64,000 nt of DNA from Phocaeicola faecalis (GTDB lineage: Bacteria; Bacteroidota; Bacteroidia; Bacteroidales; Bacteroidaceae). Below, in pieces: positions 48,619 through 58,585 of this stretch. The notes under the pieces were generated by a model. That model was not told the origin of the DNA, did not search any database, and saw nothing but the letters and a program-made list of their open reading frames with translations. Every line of letters starts with the position of its first letter. Position 1 is the stretch's first letter. Position numbers and translations under genes: made by a program. Where the stretch lies: the NCBI RefSeq assembly GCF_021730445.1, contig NZ_JADNRM010000002.1, forward strand, positions 1-64,000. Direction: 5' to 3'.

Positions 48619-50844
48619 ATGGGTGAAAAACGGAAACAGCCATTTATCAGGCAACAGGCGGAGAGCGACGAGCTGTTCTCACGCCTGCAGGAGCGGACAC
48701 TGGAGGAGGTGCAGCGGATGTCGGGGAACGTGTGGACGGACTTCAACGCGCACGACCCCGGGGTGACCCTGACGGATGTGGCCGACTATGCGCTGGCGGA
48801 ACTGGACTACAAGCTCGGCTTCCCGATTGCCGACTATCTGACAACGGAAGACGGGACATTCTGCCCGGAGCGCTACGGACTGCTGCCTCCCGAAGAGGTC
48901 TATACCACCACCCCCGTCACGACGGAGGATTACCGGCGGTTGCTGCTCGCCCGCCTCCCGGAGATAGAGAATGTGGCGGTGGAGTGCGATGACGAAACGG
49001 GCGGATACAAAGTGAGCTTCACCCCTTCCCCTTTCGAGGAGGGGAACGAGGCCGCCATCGTGAAGCGCATCAGGGAGATTTACAACAGCCACCGCAACCT
49101 GTGCGAACGGCTGAACCATGTGGCGGTGGTGCTGCAGGACAAGCTGGAGTTCCAGGCCGAACTGGAACTGGAGCCGGGATGCGACGCCACGCTGCTGCTC
49201 GCCCGGATATACGGCACGATACTGCATTACCTGTCGGGAACGGCACACCTCTGTACGGAGGAGGAACGGCTGGCCTCGGAACTTCCGCCGGAGGAATGGC
49301 TGGAAGGCTCGGAGGACGGCACGCGTATCATCATGGCAAGCCAACAATATACGGAATACGAGCTTTACAAGAAACTGCGCGGACTGGACGGCATACGCTC
49401 GTTCGGCATCTGCTATCTGATGAAGGACGGCAAGCCGCAGAGCGACTTTTCGAAAGGGTATGGCCTGGAAATCCCGAAAGAGAAGGACGAACTGAAAGTA
49501 CGCATCCGTTGCGGACAGACGGAGATGCCCGTGGACATCGAACGGTTCGGAAACCTGCTGCGCACCCTCTATTATACGCAAGGACGCATCAACAAAGACG
49601 TGTTCTCAAAGGTATATGACTGGGGCGGACCGGAAGCGAACTACCGGGACATCTTCGCACAGGCTCCGCTGGCCGGGGACTTCCCCCTGTGTTACCGCCT
49701 GACGGAGAACCGGGAGAAGCCCACTTCGTTCGAGGCGTATCTGAAACTGTATGACCGGGTGATACAGAAAGGTCTGGACGAGGTGGAAAACCTGCCGCAG
49801 GCACTCTCCATTGAGGAGGAAGAAGCGGAACGTCCGGCGGCAAAGGGCCTGTACAGACTAAAAAGCCTCTATCTCGACTTCCTCGACAATCTATACGGAG
49901 TGGAGAGCCACCCCGGATGGCTCAACGAGTTCGACAGCTATGGGGAAACACCCCACGAAACCCTGCAACGGCGCATGGTTTTCCTGCGGCATGCGGCTTA
50001 TCTGACCAAGAACCGCCCGAAGGCGAGGGACATCACCAACCCCCGTTTCGAGGACAACGTGCCCATGGTGAAGGAATGGTTCTGCCTGATGCTGGGAACG
50101 AACGGAAGCGAGGACCGTACGGTGGGGAACGTGCTGCCCGGCTATAATCTGAGGTTCATCGAGGAGGAGAAAGGGGAAAACTGGTCAGCGGAAGCGGAAT
50201 CCGCACTGATTGACGAGCGGATGCTGGATGCCGACAAGGTGGAGAAGATAGATATGGACAAGGCGGAAGAAGAGGAAGACCCGCGTGACGACTACACCCG
50301 CCTGCGCCAGGACCTGCCGATATTTAACGAGAACAAGATAAGCCGCGACCTTTTCCGTAACGGCATCCGGCTGGACAACTACCGGATAGTGAATGCCGGC
50401 CGGGGCTACTACATGCTGGTGTTCCATAACCGGGAAAGGAAGGGCTGGACGAACCTCGGACGCGACCGGGACAGGAATAAGCTGAACGCGCTGGCAGTAG
50501 TCCTGCGCAGATTCCTGTGGAAGCTCAACAGGGAGTGCGAGACCCTCTATGTGTTCGAACCGGTGCTTCTGGACGAGAGCCGGCCCTTCGAACTTGACCT
50601 TGTGCTCCCGTCATGGACCTGCCGTTTCCACTCGGCACGCTTCCGCGAGATGTGCGACGGATTGTTACGGACCATCATTCCGGCCCACCTGACTTACCAC
50701 CTTTACTGGCTCGACCAGCAGCAGATGATGGAGTTCGAGAAATGCTACAGGGGAATCATGATGGCGATGGGAAACAAGGAGATGTATAAATACAAGATGG
50801 TGTTGTACAGGAGCATGTGCGACCTGCTTGAAAAAGTAAAATAA
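48619..50844 (+). CDS. Baseplate wedge protein (Pvc12-like)
   Basis: A 741-aa protein of the second eCIS baseplate family. It starts with KQPFIRQQAESDELFSRLQE and NVWTDFNAHDPGVTLTDVAD, where WTDFNxHDPG is a conserved mark. It ends with FELDLVLPSWTCRFHSARFR, GLLRTIIPAHLTYHLYWLDQ, and a MEFEKCYRGIMMAMGNKEM block. It partners the 44741 protein in the wedge. It lies 15 bases before the tape-measure gene. It has no signal peptide. Confidence 0.9.
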   Translation: MGEKRKQPFIRQQAESDELFSRLQERTLEEVQRMSGNVWTDFNAHDPGVTLTDVADYALAELDYKLGFPIADYLTTEDGTFCPERYGLLPPEEVYTTTPVTTEDYRRLLLARLPEIENVAVECDDETGGYKVSFTPSPFEEGNEAAIVKRIREIYNSHRNLCERLNHVAVVLQDKLEFQAELELEPGCDATLLLARIYGTILHYLSGTAHLCTEEERLASELPPEEWLEGSEDGTRIIMASQQYTEYELYKKLRGLDGIRSFGICYLMKDGKPQSDFSKGYGLEIPKEKDELKVRIRCGQTEMPVDIERFGNLLRTLYYTQGRINKDVFSKVYDWGGPEANYRDIFAQAPLAGDFPLCYRLTENREKPTSFEAYLKLYDRVIQKGLDEVENLPQALSIEEEEAERPAAKGLYRLKSLYLDFLDNLYGVESHPGWLNEFDSYGETPHETLQRRMVFLRHAAYLTKNRPKARDITNPRFEDNVPMVKEWFCLMLGTNGSEDRTVGNVLPGYNLRFIEEEKGENWSAEAESALIDERMLDADKVEKIDMDKAEEEEDPRDDYTRLRQDLPIFNENKISRDLFRNGIRLDNYRIVNAGRGYYMLVFHNRERKGWTNLGRDRDRNKLNALAVVLRRFLWKLNRECETLYVFEPVLLDESRPFELDLVLPSWTCRFHSARFREMCDGLLRTIIPAHLTYHLYWLDQQQMMEFEKCYRGIMMAMGNKEMYKYKMVLYRSMCDLLEKVK

Positions 50845-50859
50845 GGGAAAGGCGGGATA

Positions 50860-53800
50860 ATGATAAGCATTGACCATCTGTCGTTTGATTTCGTCATGGA
50901 TGACGAACGGTTCGCGCAAGGATTGTATGCGGACTGGGACAGCTTCTGCCGTACCTGTCTTGAGAATATAGTGGAGGAATGCCTTTCCGTGTATGACAGG
51001 GACAGGGTACTTCACGAGATTGAAATGCTCGACCTTGACTTGGGCAGCATTCCGCAGGAGGATTTTCGTTCGGAATTTCCAAGAAGGTTGCGCGAGGAAC
51101 TGATGAAAGCGTTGCCTTACTTGCCATCCGCACCTGCGGATGGGAAAGAAGCGACAACGGCGGAGGCGCGTTTGGCCAACCTGCTGTACTATCTGGAGTA
51201 TGGAATACAGAAGACCGAATGGACTGACATGGATTTTGACCTTTCAAGAGAACTTGAAAGCGTGGCTGGACCGGATAAAAGCTGTCTGGAAAAAATTGCC
51301 GGACTGTGCATGGCAAACGAGTATGTATTGAGACGGATTTTGTTGCAGACAGACCATGCCGCCGTGCTTGTCCGTCTGTATTCCATCGCCATGGACCGGA
51401 CCTTTTCCGTAAAGGACGGGAAACGCCGCTTCATGGAGATTTTCTTGGAGATACAGCCGGATGTCCCCATGCGCTTTATCCACGAGACAGAGGAGGACGG
51501 GCGGCTGCACGGTATGGCGGAACTGCTCGGCACCCGTTCCGTACGCAAGATTATGGAGGAGGAAGCCGGAGAGCACGCCGAGGTGGACCTGCCACCCTAC
51601 TGGCATTACCTGTACGAATGGCTTATCAAGTATTACCCTTATAACGGGGTCGCCATATTCGGCGGTAAGAGTGACTTCATCAGCCACCTGCACTACCGGC
51701 TGCTGACCTTTGTCCGCAAACGTAACCATACGCTCTACCTGTCAAAGCCGGAACTGACCGCAGCCTTCTTGCTGGAAGTGTTCGGAGCAACCTACTACAA
51801 GGAGGTGCTGAATGCGATATACAACATGCAGCCCCGTAATGTCGACGGTTCGCCTGCATCTGACGGCTATTATAATCTTCAATTGTATCGTGTGTTCATG
51901 CAGTTGTCGCTGCTGGCTTTCTCTTCGGGCATGAATATTTCAGGAGATGAAACTGCCGATGGAATCGTTTCAGTGGAAAAGACGGTTTCTTCGCTGACAG
52001 ATTTCAGCAGGAAGGATGTAAGCGCCTTCTTGAAAGATGCAAGGCGAAGTGACGCGGACAAGCGAATGTTGATAGCCATAATGGTGCGGCAAAAACCGGA
52101 GGCGTTTATCTCATGGCTAAAAAGTAAGGTCACGGATAACGATGAACTGATAGCTATCTCAGCAAGACTGATGGATGAGAGGACATGGAAACGGTTGCTT
52201 GCATCCACATCGTTGGCGGCGATGGAAACGGTGGATGGAGTTGTAAGGTATCTGACCGGTCTTGTTAAAGATAACAGGCTGGCGGACGGATTATCCCACG
52301 AAAGTTTTTCTTTTGCATTCCGTAAAGCGGTGCTGCTTTGGATAAAAGGCAACGACTATGCCCTTCCCGGTTATGAAAAGAGTAAGTACTTGTTGCAATG
52401 GATGAACAAGGAAATAAGCGGAACAACCGGCAAGAATGATGAGACGACGGTTGAGGAATGGATGAATGAGCTTTGTTTATCGGAAAACAAGGCAGAAGCT
52501 TTTGAGTCTTTTGACATGAAAGACAATGAGGAAATAAAGGAAAGCATCCGACAGCTCGGAATGCTGTTGGCTGCCGGAAATATTTCCGAGACGGTGAAAC
52601 GGAGGCTGGTCGTTTCTTTTCTGGAACGGTATAAAGACAACTATGAGGATGTGATAGAAGAACTGTATGAACAAGGTGTTCTGACAAGTGCAATCAGTCG
52701 AATCAGCGTTTCTGCAACAGAATCCGTTATCAGGCGGATGGTTGTCCGCCACATCGGGACGGAAGAGGCTGAAAAGTTGCTGCTGTTAATTGACCGGTTG
52801 TTTGCCGAGGGAAACGCGGTTTCCGCATACCTGCAAGACAGCTCCCTGACATTGAGCGTACAGGTGCTCGTATGGCTGGCAAAAGAAGTAAAAGTACAAG
52901 CAGGTATAGCAAGTCCGTTCCCGATACTGTCCTCTCTTTTTCTAACTGCCTTGTTCGGAAAGGAAAATGTTTCTGCGGTAACAAAGTGGTTATTATACGG
53001 GATGGCCGGAGACATTACGGCTGACGGAATGAAAGAGGACGAGACTCTTGAACTGATGGAGTTGCTGTCTTATACCGGGGATTTCCGTATGCGTCACGCC
53101 ATGTCCATGTTTGAACAATGGTCACAGCATATCAAGGTGCATTCAAATACCGTTCAAACGTTGTTGGAAAGTGATTGGAATACCTCCGACGGCTTTATGG
53201 AATGGCTGGAAGATGCGGAGGTCACTGCCGAATCCAAACGCGAGCTGTTGCAGGCACTGGCACGGGAGAAGCCGCAGGAACTGATTGTGATACTTCGTAA
53301 GCTGCCACAGAACGAAGAAGCGGTTTCCTTTATGTCAACCTGTATTCCTATAGAAATGTTGTCGGGCGTAGTGGAAAAAGTGGATGCGAAACAGGCTCTG
53401 TTGCTTTCACGGACAGTGGACTGGTTGCAGAAAGAGCGGGGACGGTTCGCTTTCCTCTCTCATACCAACTTGTCCTTTACAACCGCGTTGTCGGAAGCGT
53501 TTCTGCTGTTCATGCAGGACGAAGACACTCTAAGGGGAAGGAATCTGACGGAGCAGGAAGTAGTCGGGAAGTTCCTGGAACATCTGTATTATGTATATAC
53601 AAGGCGAACGGACTACAACGACAATAAGGAATGGAAGCATTTGCAGGACGAAGTGACTGATGAACTGGGCTTGGGAGGCAAGGATACTACAGCACTCCCG
53701 GCATCAGAGGACGCGACTTCCGAAAGACTGCTGGCTGAATACAGCCGGTTGAATGATGCGGAACTATATCAACTTGTAGCTGGCGTATTGGATAAAGAGC

Positions 53801-55131
53801 CGGAAGCGTTCGTTGCAATGTTAGAGAATAATTCTGATACGGAATTTATTCGGTGTATATCCCATGCAGCGGACAAGGCAATGCTCAGACGTATGATAAC
53901 CGTGCTTTCTTCCGTATCCGGATTGGGGAATCCTACCGCTTTTATAAAATTGATGGAATGGCTGGGTATCCGGTCGGCTGACCGGATATCGGCAACGGAC
54001 ATGATGAACGCTCTTCTGCTATGGACAGGCACTACGGACTGGAAAAGACAGAGCATCCGGCAGATGACGGTCTTCTTCCTGTCACACCTTTATGGAAGTG
54101 AGGATGCTACCGGCCTTCCTTTGGAAATGCTTACGGATGACGCTCTGCCCGAAGAGGTACGGAAACGATTGCTTCGCGGCTATATGCGTTCACGTCCAAC
54201 GGAGCTGTTGAGCTATATACAAAGATTGGCGGCACAAGGCAGGCTGCCGTTGGATAAATGGACGGAATGGACTGAACTTTCAGAATGGCTGTGCCTGGCG
54301 GCAAGCGTGTCCCTCACCTTGGAGGAACTGTTGCGGCAGGTCGTTGGATATCTGGAACAAAGCAAGTTGGCGGATGAAGCGACGCTGACATACGGAGTGG
54401 CAACATACCTTGCGGAAAATGATGCCGTAAAGTTCGCCTATTATGTAGATAAAATGGAAGTAACACACTCATTCGTGCTGTCGCTTCCTGTCATACAAAA
54501 TATAACTGAAAATAAAAAAGAAGAAATTATGAGTAACATGTTGGAAAGTCTGGGGATAACCCCGGAAGAAGAAAGAGTATTGGAGAGTAGCCAGGAAGAT
54601 GAACTGGAGGTGACACTTGTCGGCAATGCCGGACTGTGCCTGCTCTCGCCTTGGTTCCCGCGACTGTTCTTCCTGCTTGGTTATCAGGACGAGGAGAGAA
54701 GAAATTTCAAGGACACCGCATCAAGAATCCGCGCCGTGTTCCTGCTGCAATATTTAGTAAACCCGGAAGAAAAAGACTACCGGGAGCCGGAACTGGCCTT
54801 CAACCGGCTGCTTGTCACCCTGCCCGCACAGGTTCCGTTGCCGAAACGGGTAGAATTGACGGACGGAGAAAAAGAGATGGCCGACAATATGCTGGCAAGC
54901 ATAAAATCCAACTGGTCGAGAATGGACGGTACATCGGTAAACGGATTCCGTCAGAGCTTCATCCAGCGTGACGGACGGCTGGAACAACAGGACGAGAAAT
55001 GGTTGCTGACGATTGAAAGCCGTGCGTACGACATCCTGCTCGACACCATCCCGTGGGCATTCCGGCAAATACGTTTCCCGTGGCTGAAGAAATACATACA
55101 GGTATCCTGGCATGAGAAACAGAGATTTTAA
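50860..55131 (+). CDS. eCIS tape-measure protein (CIS_TMP family)
   Basis: A 1423-aa, almost fully helical protein. The N-terminus (MISIDHLSFDFVMDD, SFCRTCLENIVEECLSVYDR, then IEMLDLDLGSIPQEDFRSEF) has the DLDLG signature of the contractile injection system tape-measure family. The middle consists of many degenerate helical repeats (for example FISWLKSKVTDNDELIAISA). The C-terminus has the conserved AGLCLLSPWFPRLFFLLGYQ and VNGFRQSFIQRDGRLEQQDE blocks (the second begins near 1360). It sets tube length and probably fills the lumen before cargo. It ends 29 bases before the DUF4157 gene. Confidence 0.9.
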   Translation: MISIDHLSFDFVMDDERFAQGLYADWDSFCRTCLENIVEECLSVYDRDRVLHEIEMLDLDLGSIPQEDFRSEFPRRLREELMKALPYLPSAPADGKEATTAEARLANLLYYLEYGIQKTEWTDMDFDLSRELESVAGPDKSCLEKIAGLCMANEYVLRRILLQTDHAAVLVRLYSIAMDRTFSVKDGKRRFMEIFLEIQPDVPMRFIHETEEDGRLHGMAELLGTRSVRKIMEEEAGEHAEVDLPPYWHYLYEWLIKYYPYNGVAIFGGKSDFISHLHYRLLTFVRKRNHTLYLSKPELTAAFLLEVFGATYYKEVLNAIYNMQPRNVDGSPASDGYYNLQLYRVFMQLSLLAFSSGMNISGDETADGIVSVEKTVSSLTDFSRKDVSAFLKDARRSDADKRMLIAIMVRQKPEAFISWLKSKVTDNDELIAISARLMDERTWKRLLASTSLAAMETVDGVVRYLTGLVKDNRLADGLSHESFSFAFRKAVLLWIKGNDYALPGYEKSKYLLQWMNKEISGTTGKNDETTVEEWMNELCLSENKAEAFESFDMKDNEEIKESIRQLGMLLAAGNISETVKRRLVVSFLERYKDNYEDVIEELYEQGVLTSAISRISVSATESVIRRMVVRHIGTEEAEKLLLLIDRLFAEGNAVSAYLQDSSLTLSVQVLVWLAKEVKVQAGIASPFPILSSLFLTALFGKENVSAVTKWLLYGMAGDITADGMKEDETLELMELLSYTGDFRMRHAMSMFEQWSQHIKVHSNTVQTLLESDWNTSDGFMEWLEDAEVTAESKRELLQALAREKPQELIVILRKLPQNEEAVSFMSTCIPIEMLSGVVEKVDAKQALLLSRTVDWLQKERGRFAFLSHTNLSFTTALSEAFLLFMQDEDTLRGRNLTEQEVVGKFLEHLYYVYTRRTDYNDNKEWKHLQDEVTDELGLGGKDTTALPASEDATSERLLAEYSRLNDAELYQLVAGVLDKEPEAFVAMLENNSDTEFIRCISHAADKAMLRRMITVLSSVSGLGNPTAFIKLMEWLGIRSADRISATDMMNALLLWTGTTDWKRQSIRQMTVFFLSHLYGSEDATGLPLEMLTDDALPEEVRKRLLRGYMRSRPTELLSYIQRLAAQGRLPLDKWTEWTELSEWLCLAASVSLTLEELLRQVVGYLEQSKLADEATLTYGVATYLAENDAVKFAYYVDKMEVTHSFVLSLPVIQNITENKKEEIMSNMLESLGITPEEERVLESSQEDELEVTLVGNAGLCLLSPWFPRLFFLLGYQDEERRNFKDTASRIRAVFLLQYLVNPEEKDYREPELAFNRLLVTLPAQVPLPKRVELTDGEKEMADNMLASIKSNWSRMDGTSVNGFRQSFIQRDGRLEQQDEKWLLTIESRAYDILLDTIPWAFRQIRFPWLKKYIQVSWHEKQRF

Positions 55132-55160
55132 TCGGATTATCCACTATAAAAATAAAAAAT

Positions 55161-55766
55161 ATGGAAGCAGAGAAAGTATATCAGGAAAAGACGGCACGCA
55201 CCCTCCAGCAGAAGCAGGACGGTGGCGGCGCATTGCAATTCGTTGACAACCGCAGTCTGAATGCCGCGTTGCAGCGTGTGGGCGAGGATGAGGAAGATGC
55301 TTTGCAGGGAAAGTTCGAACAGCCTGTGCAACGTGTGGGGGAAGATGAAGAGGACGATACGCTGCAAGGAAAATTTGACGGAACCATCCAACGCGAGGAA
55401 GACGAGGACGAAGCTTCACAGATGAAATCGGACACTACTATGCAACAGAAACCGAATGAGACCGGAATGCCGGACAACCTGAAAGCCGGTGTCGAGCATC
55501 TGTCCGGCTTTGCAATGGACGATGTGCGGGTGCATTATAACTCGGACAAACCTGCCACCGTGCAGGCACTGGCCTACACACAGGGAACGGACATACACGT
55601 GGCTCCCGGACAGGAACAGCATCTGCCCCATGAGGCATGGCACGTGGCACAACAGATGGCGGGACGTGTGGAACCGACAACAGAAATAGGCGGAATGCCT
55701 GTGAATGACAATGCCGGTTTGGAACATGAAGCGGATGTGATGGGTGCAAAGGCTAACAGTCTGTAA
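55161..55766 (+). CDS. DUF4157 (eCIS core) protein with HEAWH motif
   Basis: A 201-aa protein. Residues 25-30 give LQFVDN, common at the N-terminus of Bacteroidetes DUF4157 proteins. Residues about 38-90 are three acidic repeats of the type QRVGEDEEDALQGKFEQPV. The DUF4157 domain spans about 100-200, with DDVRVHYNSDKPATVQALAY, GTDIHVAPGQEQHLPHEAWH and HEAWH at 157-161. DUF4157 proteins accompany most eCIS loci and are often fused to toxins; here no toxin domain follows. It lies between tape measure and ATPase. The function is debated; it may be a protease, a cargo scaffold or an effector. Confidence 0.88.
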   Translation: MEAEKVYQEKTARTLQQKQDGGGALQFVDNRSLNAALQRVGEDEEDALQGKFEQPVQRVGEDEEDDTLQGKFDGTIQREEDEDEASQMKSDTTMQQKPNETGMPDNLKAGVEHLSGFAMDDVRVHYNSDKPATVQALAYTQGTDIHVAPGQEQHLPHEAWHVAQQMAGRVEPTTEIGGMPVNDNAGLEHEADVMGAKANSL

Positions 55767-55777
55767 ATAGAAAAGGT

Positions 55778-57079
55778 ATGAATGATTATATTGCTTGGTT
55801 CAACCAAGTTCTGACGGTTGCCATACAGCTCTATTTCGAGCAAGAATGCGAATATACCTCACTGGCGGAAGTAAAACCACCTGCCAACGGCTGGATGGAG
55901 GAAAAGACAGGAGTACAGCAGATAACCTTTCAGGAACGGACAGTCGTGATGCTCGCCCTGATGCCCCATGTCTGTCCGCAGGTACTGGACATCTTCTTCG
56001 TGCAGAACAAGAACTTCGACCGCCAATATACGGAGTTCGGCGGCTGGAAGGGACTCTCGCATGGAGGCTTCCTGCCTACAGGCGAGACGGCCTCGTTCAT
56101 CATCGCCGGAGAGAATGTGGAGAAACGGAAATCGGTAGTCAGCATGTTCCAGAAAGACCACTGGTTCTACGGCAGAAACATCCTCCGGCTGGAAGGAGCC
56201 AACGAAGGTGAGCCTTTCCTGAGCGGACAACTGAGGGTGTCGGAAGAATTCCTCAGCCGCGTGATGCTTGATAAGGAGTACAAGCCGGACTATAATATAG
56301 GCTTTCCTGCCAAGCGCATAACTACGGCACTGGAGTGGGAAGATATGGTCGTGGATTATCAGGTCGCTTCCGAGTTGGACGAGATATGTACATGGATAGA
56401 ATCAGGAAAAATCATAATGGACGATTGGGGGCTGTCCAGATTCCTAAAAGCCGGTTATCGTTCGCTGTTCTACGGGCCTCCGGGCACAGGAAAGACGCTT
56501 GCAGCCACCTTGTTGGGTAAAAGGAACGGAATGGATGTTTATCGGGTGGACTTGTCAATGATTGTATCCAAATACATCGGCGAGACGGAGAAGAATCTTG
56601 CCCGCGTGTTCGACCTTGCCGAGAACCGCAACTGGATTCTCTTTTTCGATGAGGCGGACGCGCTGTTCGGCAAGCGTACCTCCACGAACACCTCCAATGA
56701 CCGCCATGCCAACCAGGAAGTGGCTTATCTGTTACAGCGTATAGAGGATTTTCCAGGCATCATCATCCTGGCGACGAACCTGCGCTCGAACATTGACGAG
56801 GCGTTCTCCCGCCGCTTCCAGTCGGTCATTTATTTCCCCATGCCCACCGAGGAACTGCGTGCCGAACTGTGGCGCAAGATGCTCCCTTCCGACTGGTTGG
56901 ACTGGTTGGACAATGATGCTGAAGAAGTGATAAATATGGCAGCCCGGACAGAGCTTTCAGGTGGCTTCATAGCCAATGTGGTGCGGCGGTGCGCCCTGTA
57001 TATAGTCCGTTCTGGTACCGGGCAACTTGATAGAACAATATTGAAGGAGGCGTTGGAAAAAGAGAAAATGAAAGTCTGA
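55778..57079 (+). CDS. AAA+ ATPase (Pvc15-like)
   Basis: A 433-aa ATPase. The N-terminal 200 residues are specific to the eCIS family. Walker A is at 233-240 (GPPGTGKT), Walker B at 287-294 (ILFFDEAD), the arginine-finger region is in SRRFQSVIYF, and sensor 1 is in IIILATNLRSNIDEAF. In Afp/PVC systems the ATPase is needed for loading cargo into particles. It is the last gene of the operon; the terminator at 57320 lies 240 bases further on. Confidence 0.93.
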   Translation: MNDYIAWFNQVLTVAIQLYFEQECEYTSLAEVKPPANGWMEEKTGVQQITFQERTVVMLALMPHVCPQVLDIFFVQNKNFDRQYTEFGGWKGLSHGGFLPTGETASFIIAGENVEKRKSVVSMFQKDHWFYGRNILRLEGANEGEPFLSGQLRVSEEFLSRVMLDKEYKPDYNIGFPAKRITTALEWEDMVVDYQVASELDEICTWIESGKIIMDDWGLSRFLKAGYRSLFYGPPGTGKTLAATLLGKRNGMDVYRVDLSMIVSKYIGETEKNLARVFDLAENRNWILFFDEADALFGKRTSTNTSNDRHANQEVAYLLQRIEDFPGIIILATNLRSNIDEAFSRRFQSVIYFPMPTEELRAELWRKMLPSDWLDWLDNDAEEVINMAARTELSGGFIANVVRRCALYIVRSGTGQLDRTILKEALEKEKMKV

Positions 57080-57319
57080 TTATATTTTTAATAGAAATTC
57101 AGTGGGAATAGTTCCGTTTGTTTTCAAAAACTTCCGTTCTTTATTTTATTAGGAATAAAAGCTAATCTTTTCGGATTGGCTGATGAAGATGCCTATGATG
57201 CGGCGGAACCTAACACAATGACATATATACGTGCAGGCTACTGCCCCCGTATGTGTAGCAGGATGCGATTGAGAACCCAGCTGGCCCCATGTAAACCAGC
57301 GCAATTCAGGCATAAAAAA
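57080..57319. other. Spacer after the eCIS operon
   Basis: No gene is supported. A frame from 57176 (MADEDAYDAAEPNTMTYIR) has no ribosome binding site and looks like decayed sequence. Confidence 0.45.
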
Positions 57320-57345
57320 AGAGAGTTACTTTGGTGTAACTCTCT
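57320..57345 (+). terminator. Strong terminator at the end of the eCIS region
   Basis: AGAGAGTTAC (57320-57329) pairs with GTAACTCTCT (57336-57345), with an A-run before and TTTTT after, so it can act in both directions. Confidence 0.85.
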
Positions 57346-57353
57346 TTTTTCAA

Positions 57354-57379
57354 GTGATCCGCCTGGGTCATGAACCAAG
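57354..57379 (-). pseudogene. 3' fragment of a tRNA gene (possible att remnant)
   Basis: On the minus strand CTTGG-TTCATGA-CCCAG forms a T-arm with one mismatch, followed by GCGGATCAC, an acceptor 3' half. The last nine bases match the 3' end of tRNA-Lys at 63683. No 5' half is present. This is what integration or excision at a tRNA 3' end can leave. Confidence 0.45.
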
Positions 57380-57552
57380 CGTTATTTCTTCCTCAATATC
57401 AGTGCTTTCAGAAATTTCGGCTTTGCATCCGTCACGCTTTAGTCCTTAAAAACTGTCTGCTGTTGTCCGGTGTCTGTCTGCCAACATCTTGGGTTCAAAT
57501 ATACGCATTATTTTTGGATTATGCAAACCGTTGAAAATAAACATTCTAAGGT

Positions 57553-57605
57553 TAGTGCAAGGTGCAAGCTATATATATATAGATATATACTTGCACCTTG
57601 CACTA
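57553..57605. repeat. 16-bp inverted repeat after the AraC gene
   Basis: TAGTGCAAGGTGCAAG (57553-57568) is the exact complement of CTTGCACCTTGCACTA (57590-57605), around an AT-repeat loop. It may terminate the leftward AraC transcript or be an element end. Confidence 0.7.
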
Positions 57606-57618
57606 AAAAATAGCCTTA

Positions 57619-58458
57619 TTAACCCCGATACTTCTTCCTAAAATCAGTTGGATTGCAATCTTTGTATTTCTTGAATAGTTTGTTCAAATGGCTTTCATCT
57701 GTAAATCCAAGTTCTTCTACTATTTCACTAATTCTCATTTCGCTGTGCAGAAGACGGCTTTCCACCATTTGCATTTTATAGTTGAAGATATATTGCTGCA
57801 TAGTTTCATTGGTCTGCTTTTTGAAATATCTCCCAAGATAATTTGGGGAAATGCCGAAATGTTGGCTTATCGTTTTGGCTTTTATCTTCTCGGGATAGCA
57901 AATATTCGACTGGATGTATTGCAATATGTTCAGTGACTTTTCTTCTGATTTTTCGTCTATCTGTTCAGGCAGGAACAAAGCAATGTTACGGGCGACAACA
58001 ATCACGATTGTATTGATTAGCTGCGTAATAATTTCACTGCTATATATCTTTTTGTTCAAGTATTCACGAATAATCGCTTCTATCATAGGTTTTACCAGCA
58101 ATTTGTCGGTTTGGTTGCGTAAGATGCAGCCGGGGCGATGGTTGGCGTGTTGTAGTATAAACTCTAACCGTTGGATATTCTCCGCACCGAAAACTGCCGA
58201 ATGAATATAAATGTCATTGAATTTTATATAAACAAACTTTGTGGTAGTATGAATGTCAAACGAATGTATATCACCGGGAGTAATCATAAAAAGATGTCCG
58301 TCATGATAAGGAAACCTATTATTGTTTATCCACTGAACACCTGTACCCGATAGAATATAGACCAATTCAAAGAACGTATGGTCATGTTCCTTTAATTGCG
58401 ACTCGTCCAGTTCACTGAAACTGATTTCAAACGGTTGGTGTAGATTTTCCCTTTTCAT
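57619..58458 (-). CDS. AraC-family transcription regulator
   Basis: A 279-aa regulator. The N-terminal cupin-like sensor domain has HTFFELVYILSGTGVQWINN and HLFMITPGDIHSFDI. The C-terminal double HTH (about 180-279) has ISQHFGISPNYLGRYFKKQT and ISEIVEELGFTDESHLNKLF. Such regulators bind a small ligand, often a sugar. It is transcribed away from the acetyltransferase gene, with about 127 bases between, so it may control that gene. Codon use is AT-rich compared with the eCIS. Confidence 0.9.
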   Translation of the reverse strand: MKRENLHQPFEISFSELDESQLKEHDHTFFELVYILSGTGVQWINNNRFPYHDGHLFMITPGDIHSFDIHTTTKFVYIKFNDIYIHSAVFGAENIQRLEFILQHANHRPGCILRNQTDKLLVKPMIEAIIREYLNKKIYSSEIITQLINTIVIVVARNIALFLPEQIDEKSEEKSLNILQYIQSNICYPEKIKAKTISQHFGISPNYLGRYFKKQTNETMQQYIFNYKMQMVESRLLHSEMRISEIVEELGFTDESHLNKLFKKYKDCNPTDFRKKYRG

Positions 58459-58585
58459 TTTATGTAATCTGCTATTCAGGTGTAAAGATACAAATAAAGA
58501 GAAAAAGAATACAGATTTTATTTCATGAATATGTATAACTTTGCCACAAATAGAAAAATAGTAGTAACTTTTATCATGAGTAGGT

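Noticed and set aside
57176-57373. Protein-coding gene after the ATPase
   Set aside because: No ribosome binding site, composition unlike a real protein, and the frame runs across a strong terminator into a tRNA fragment.
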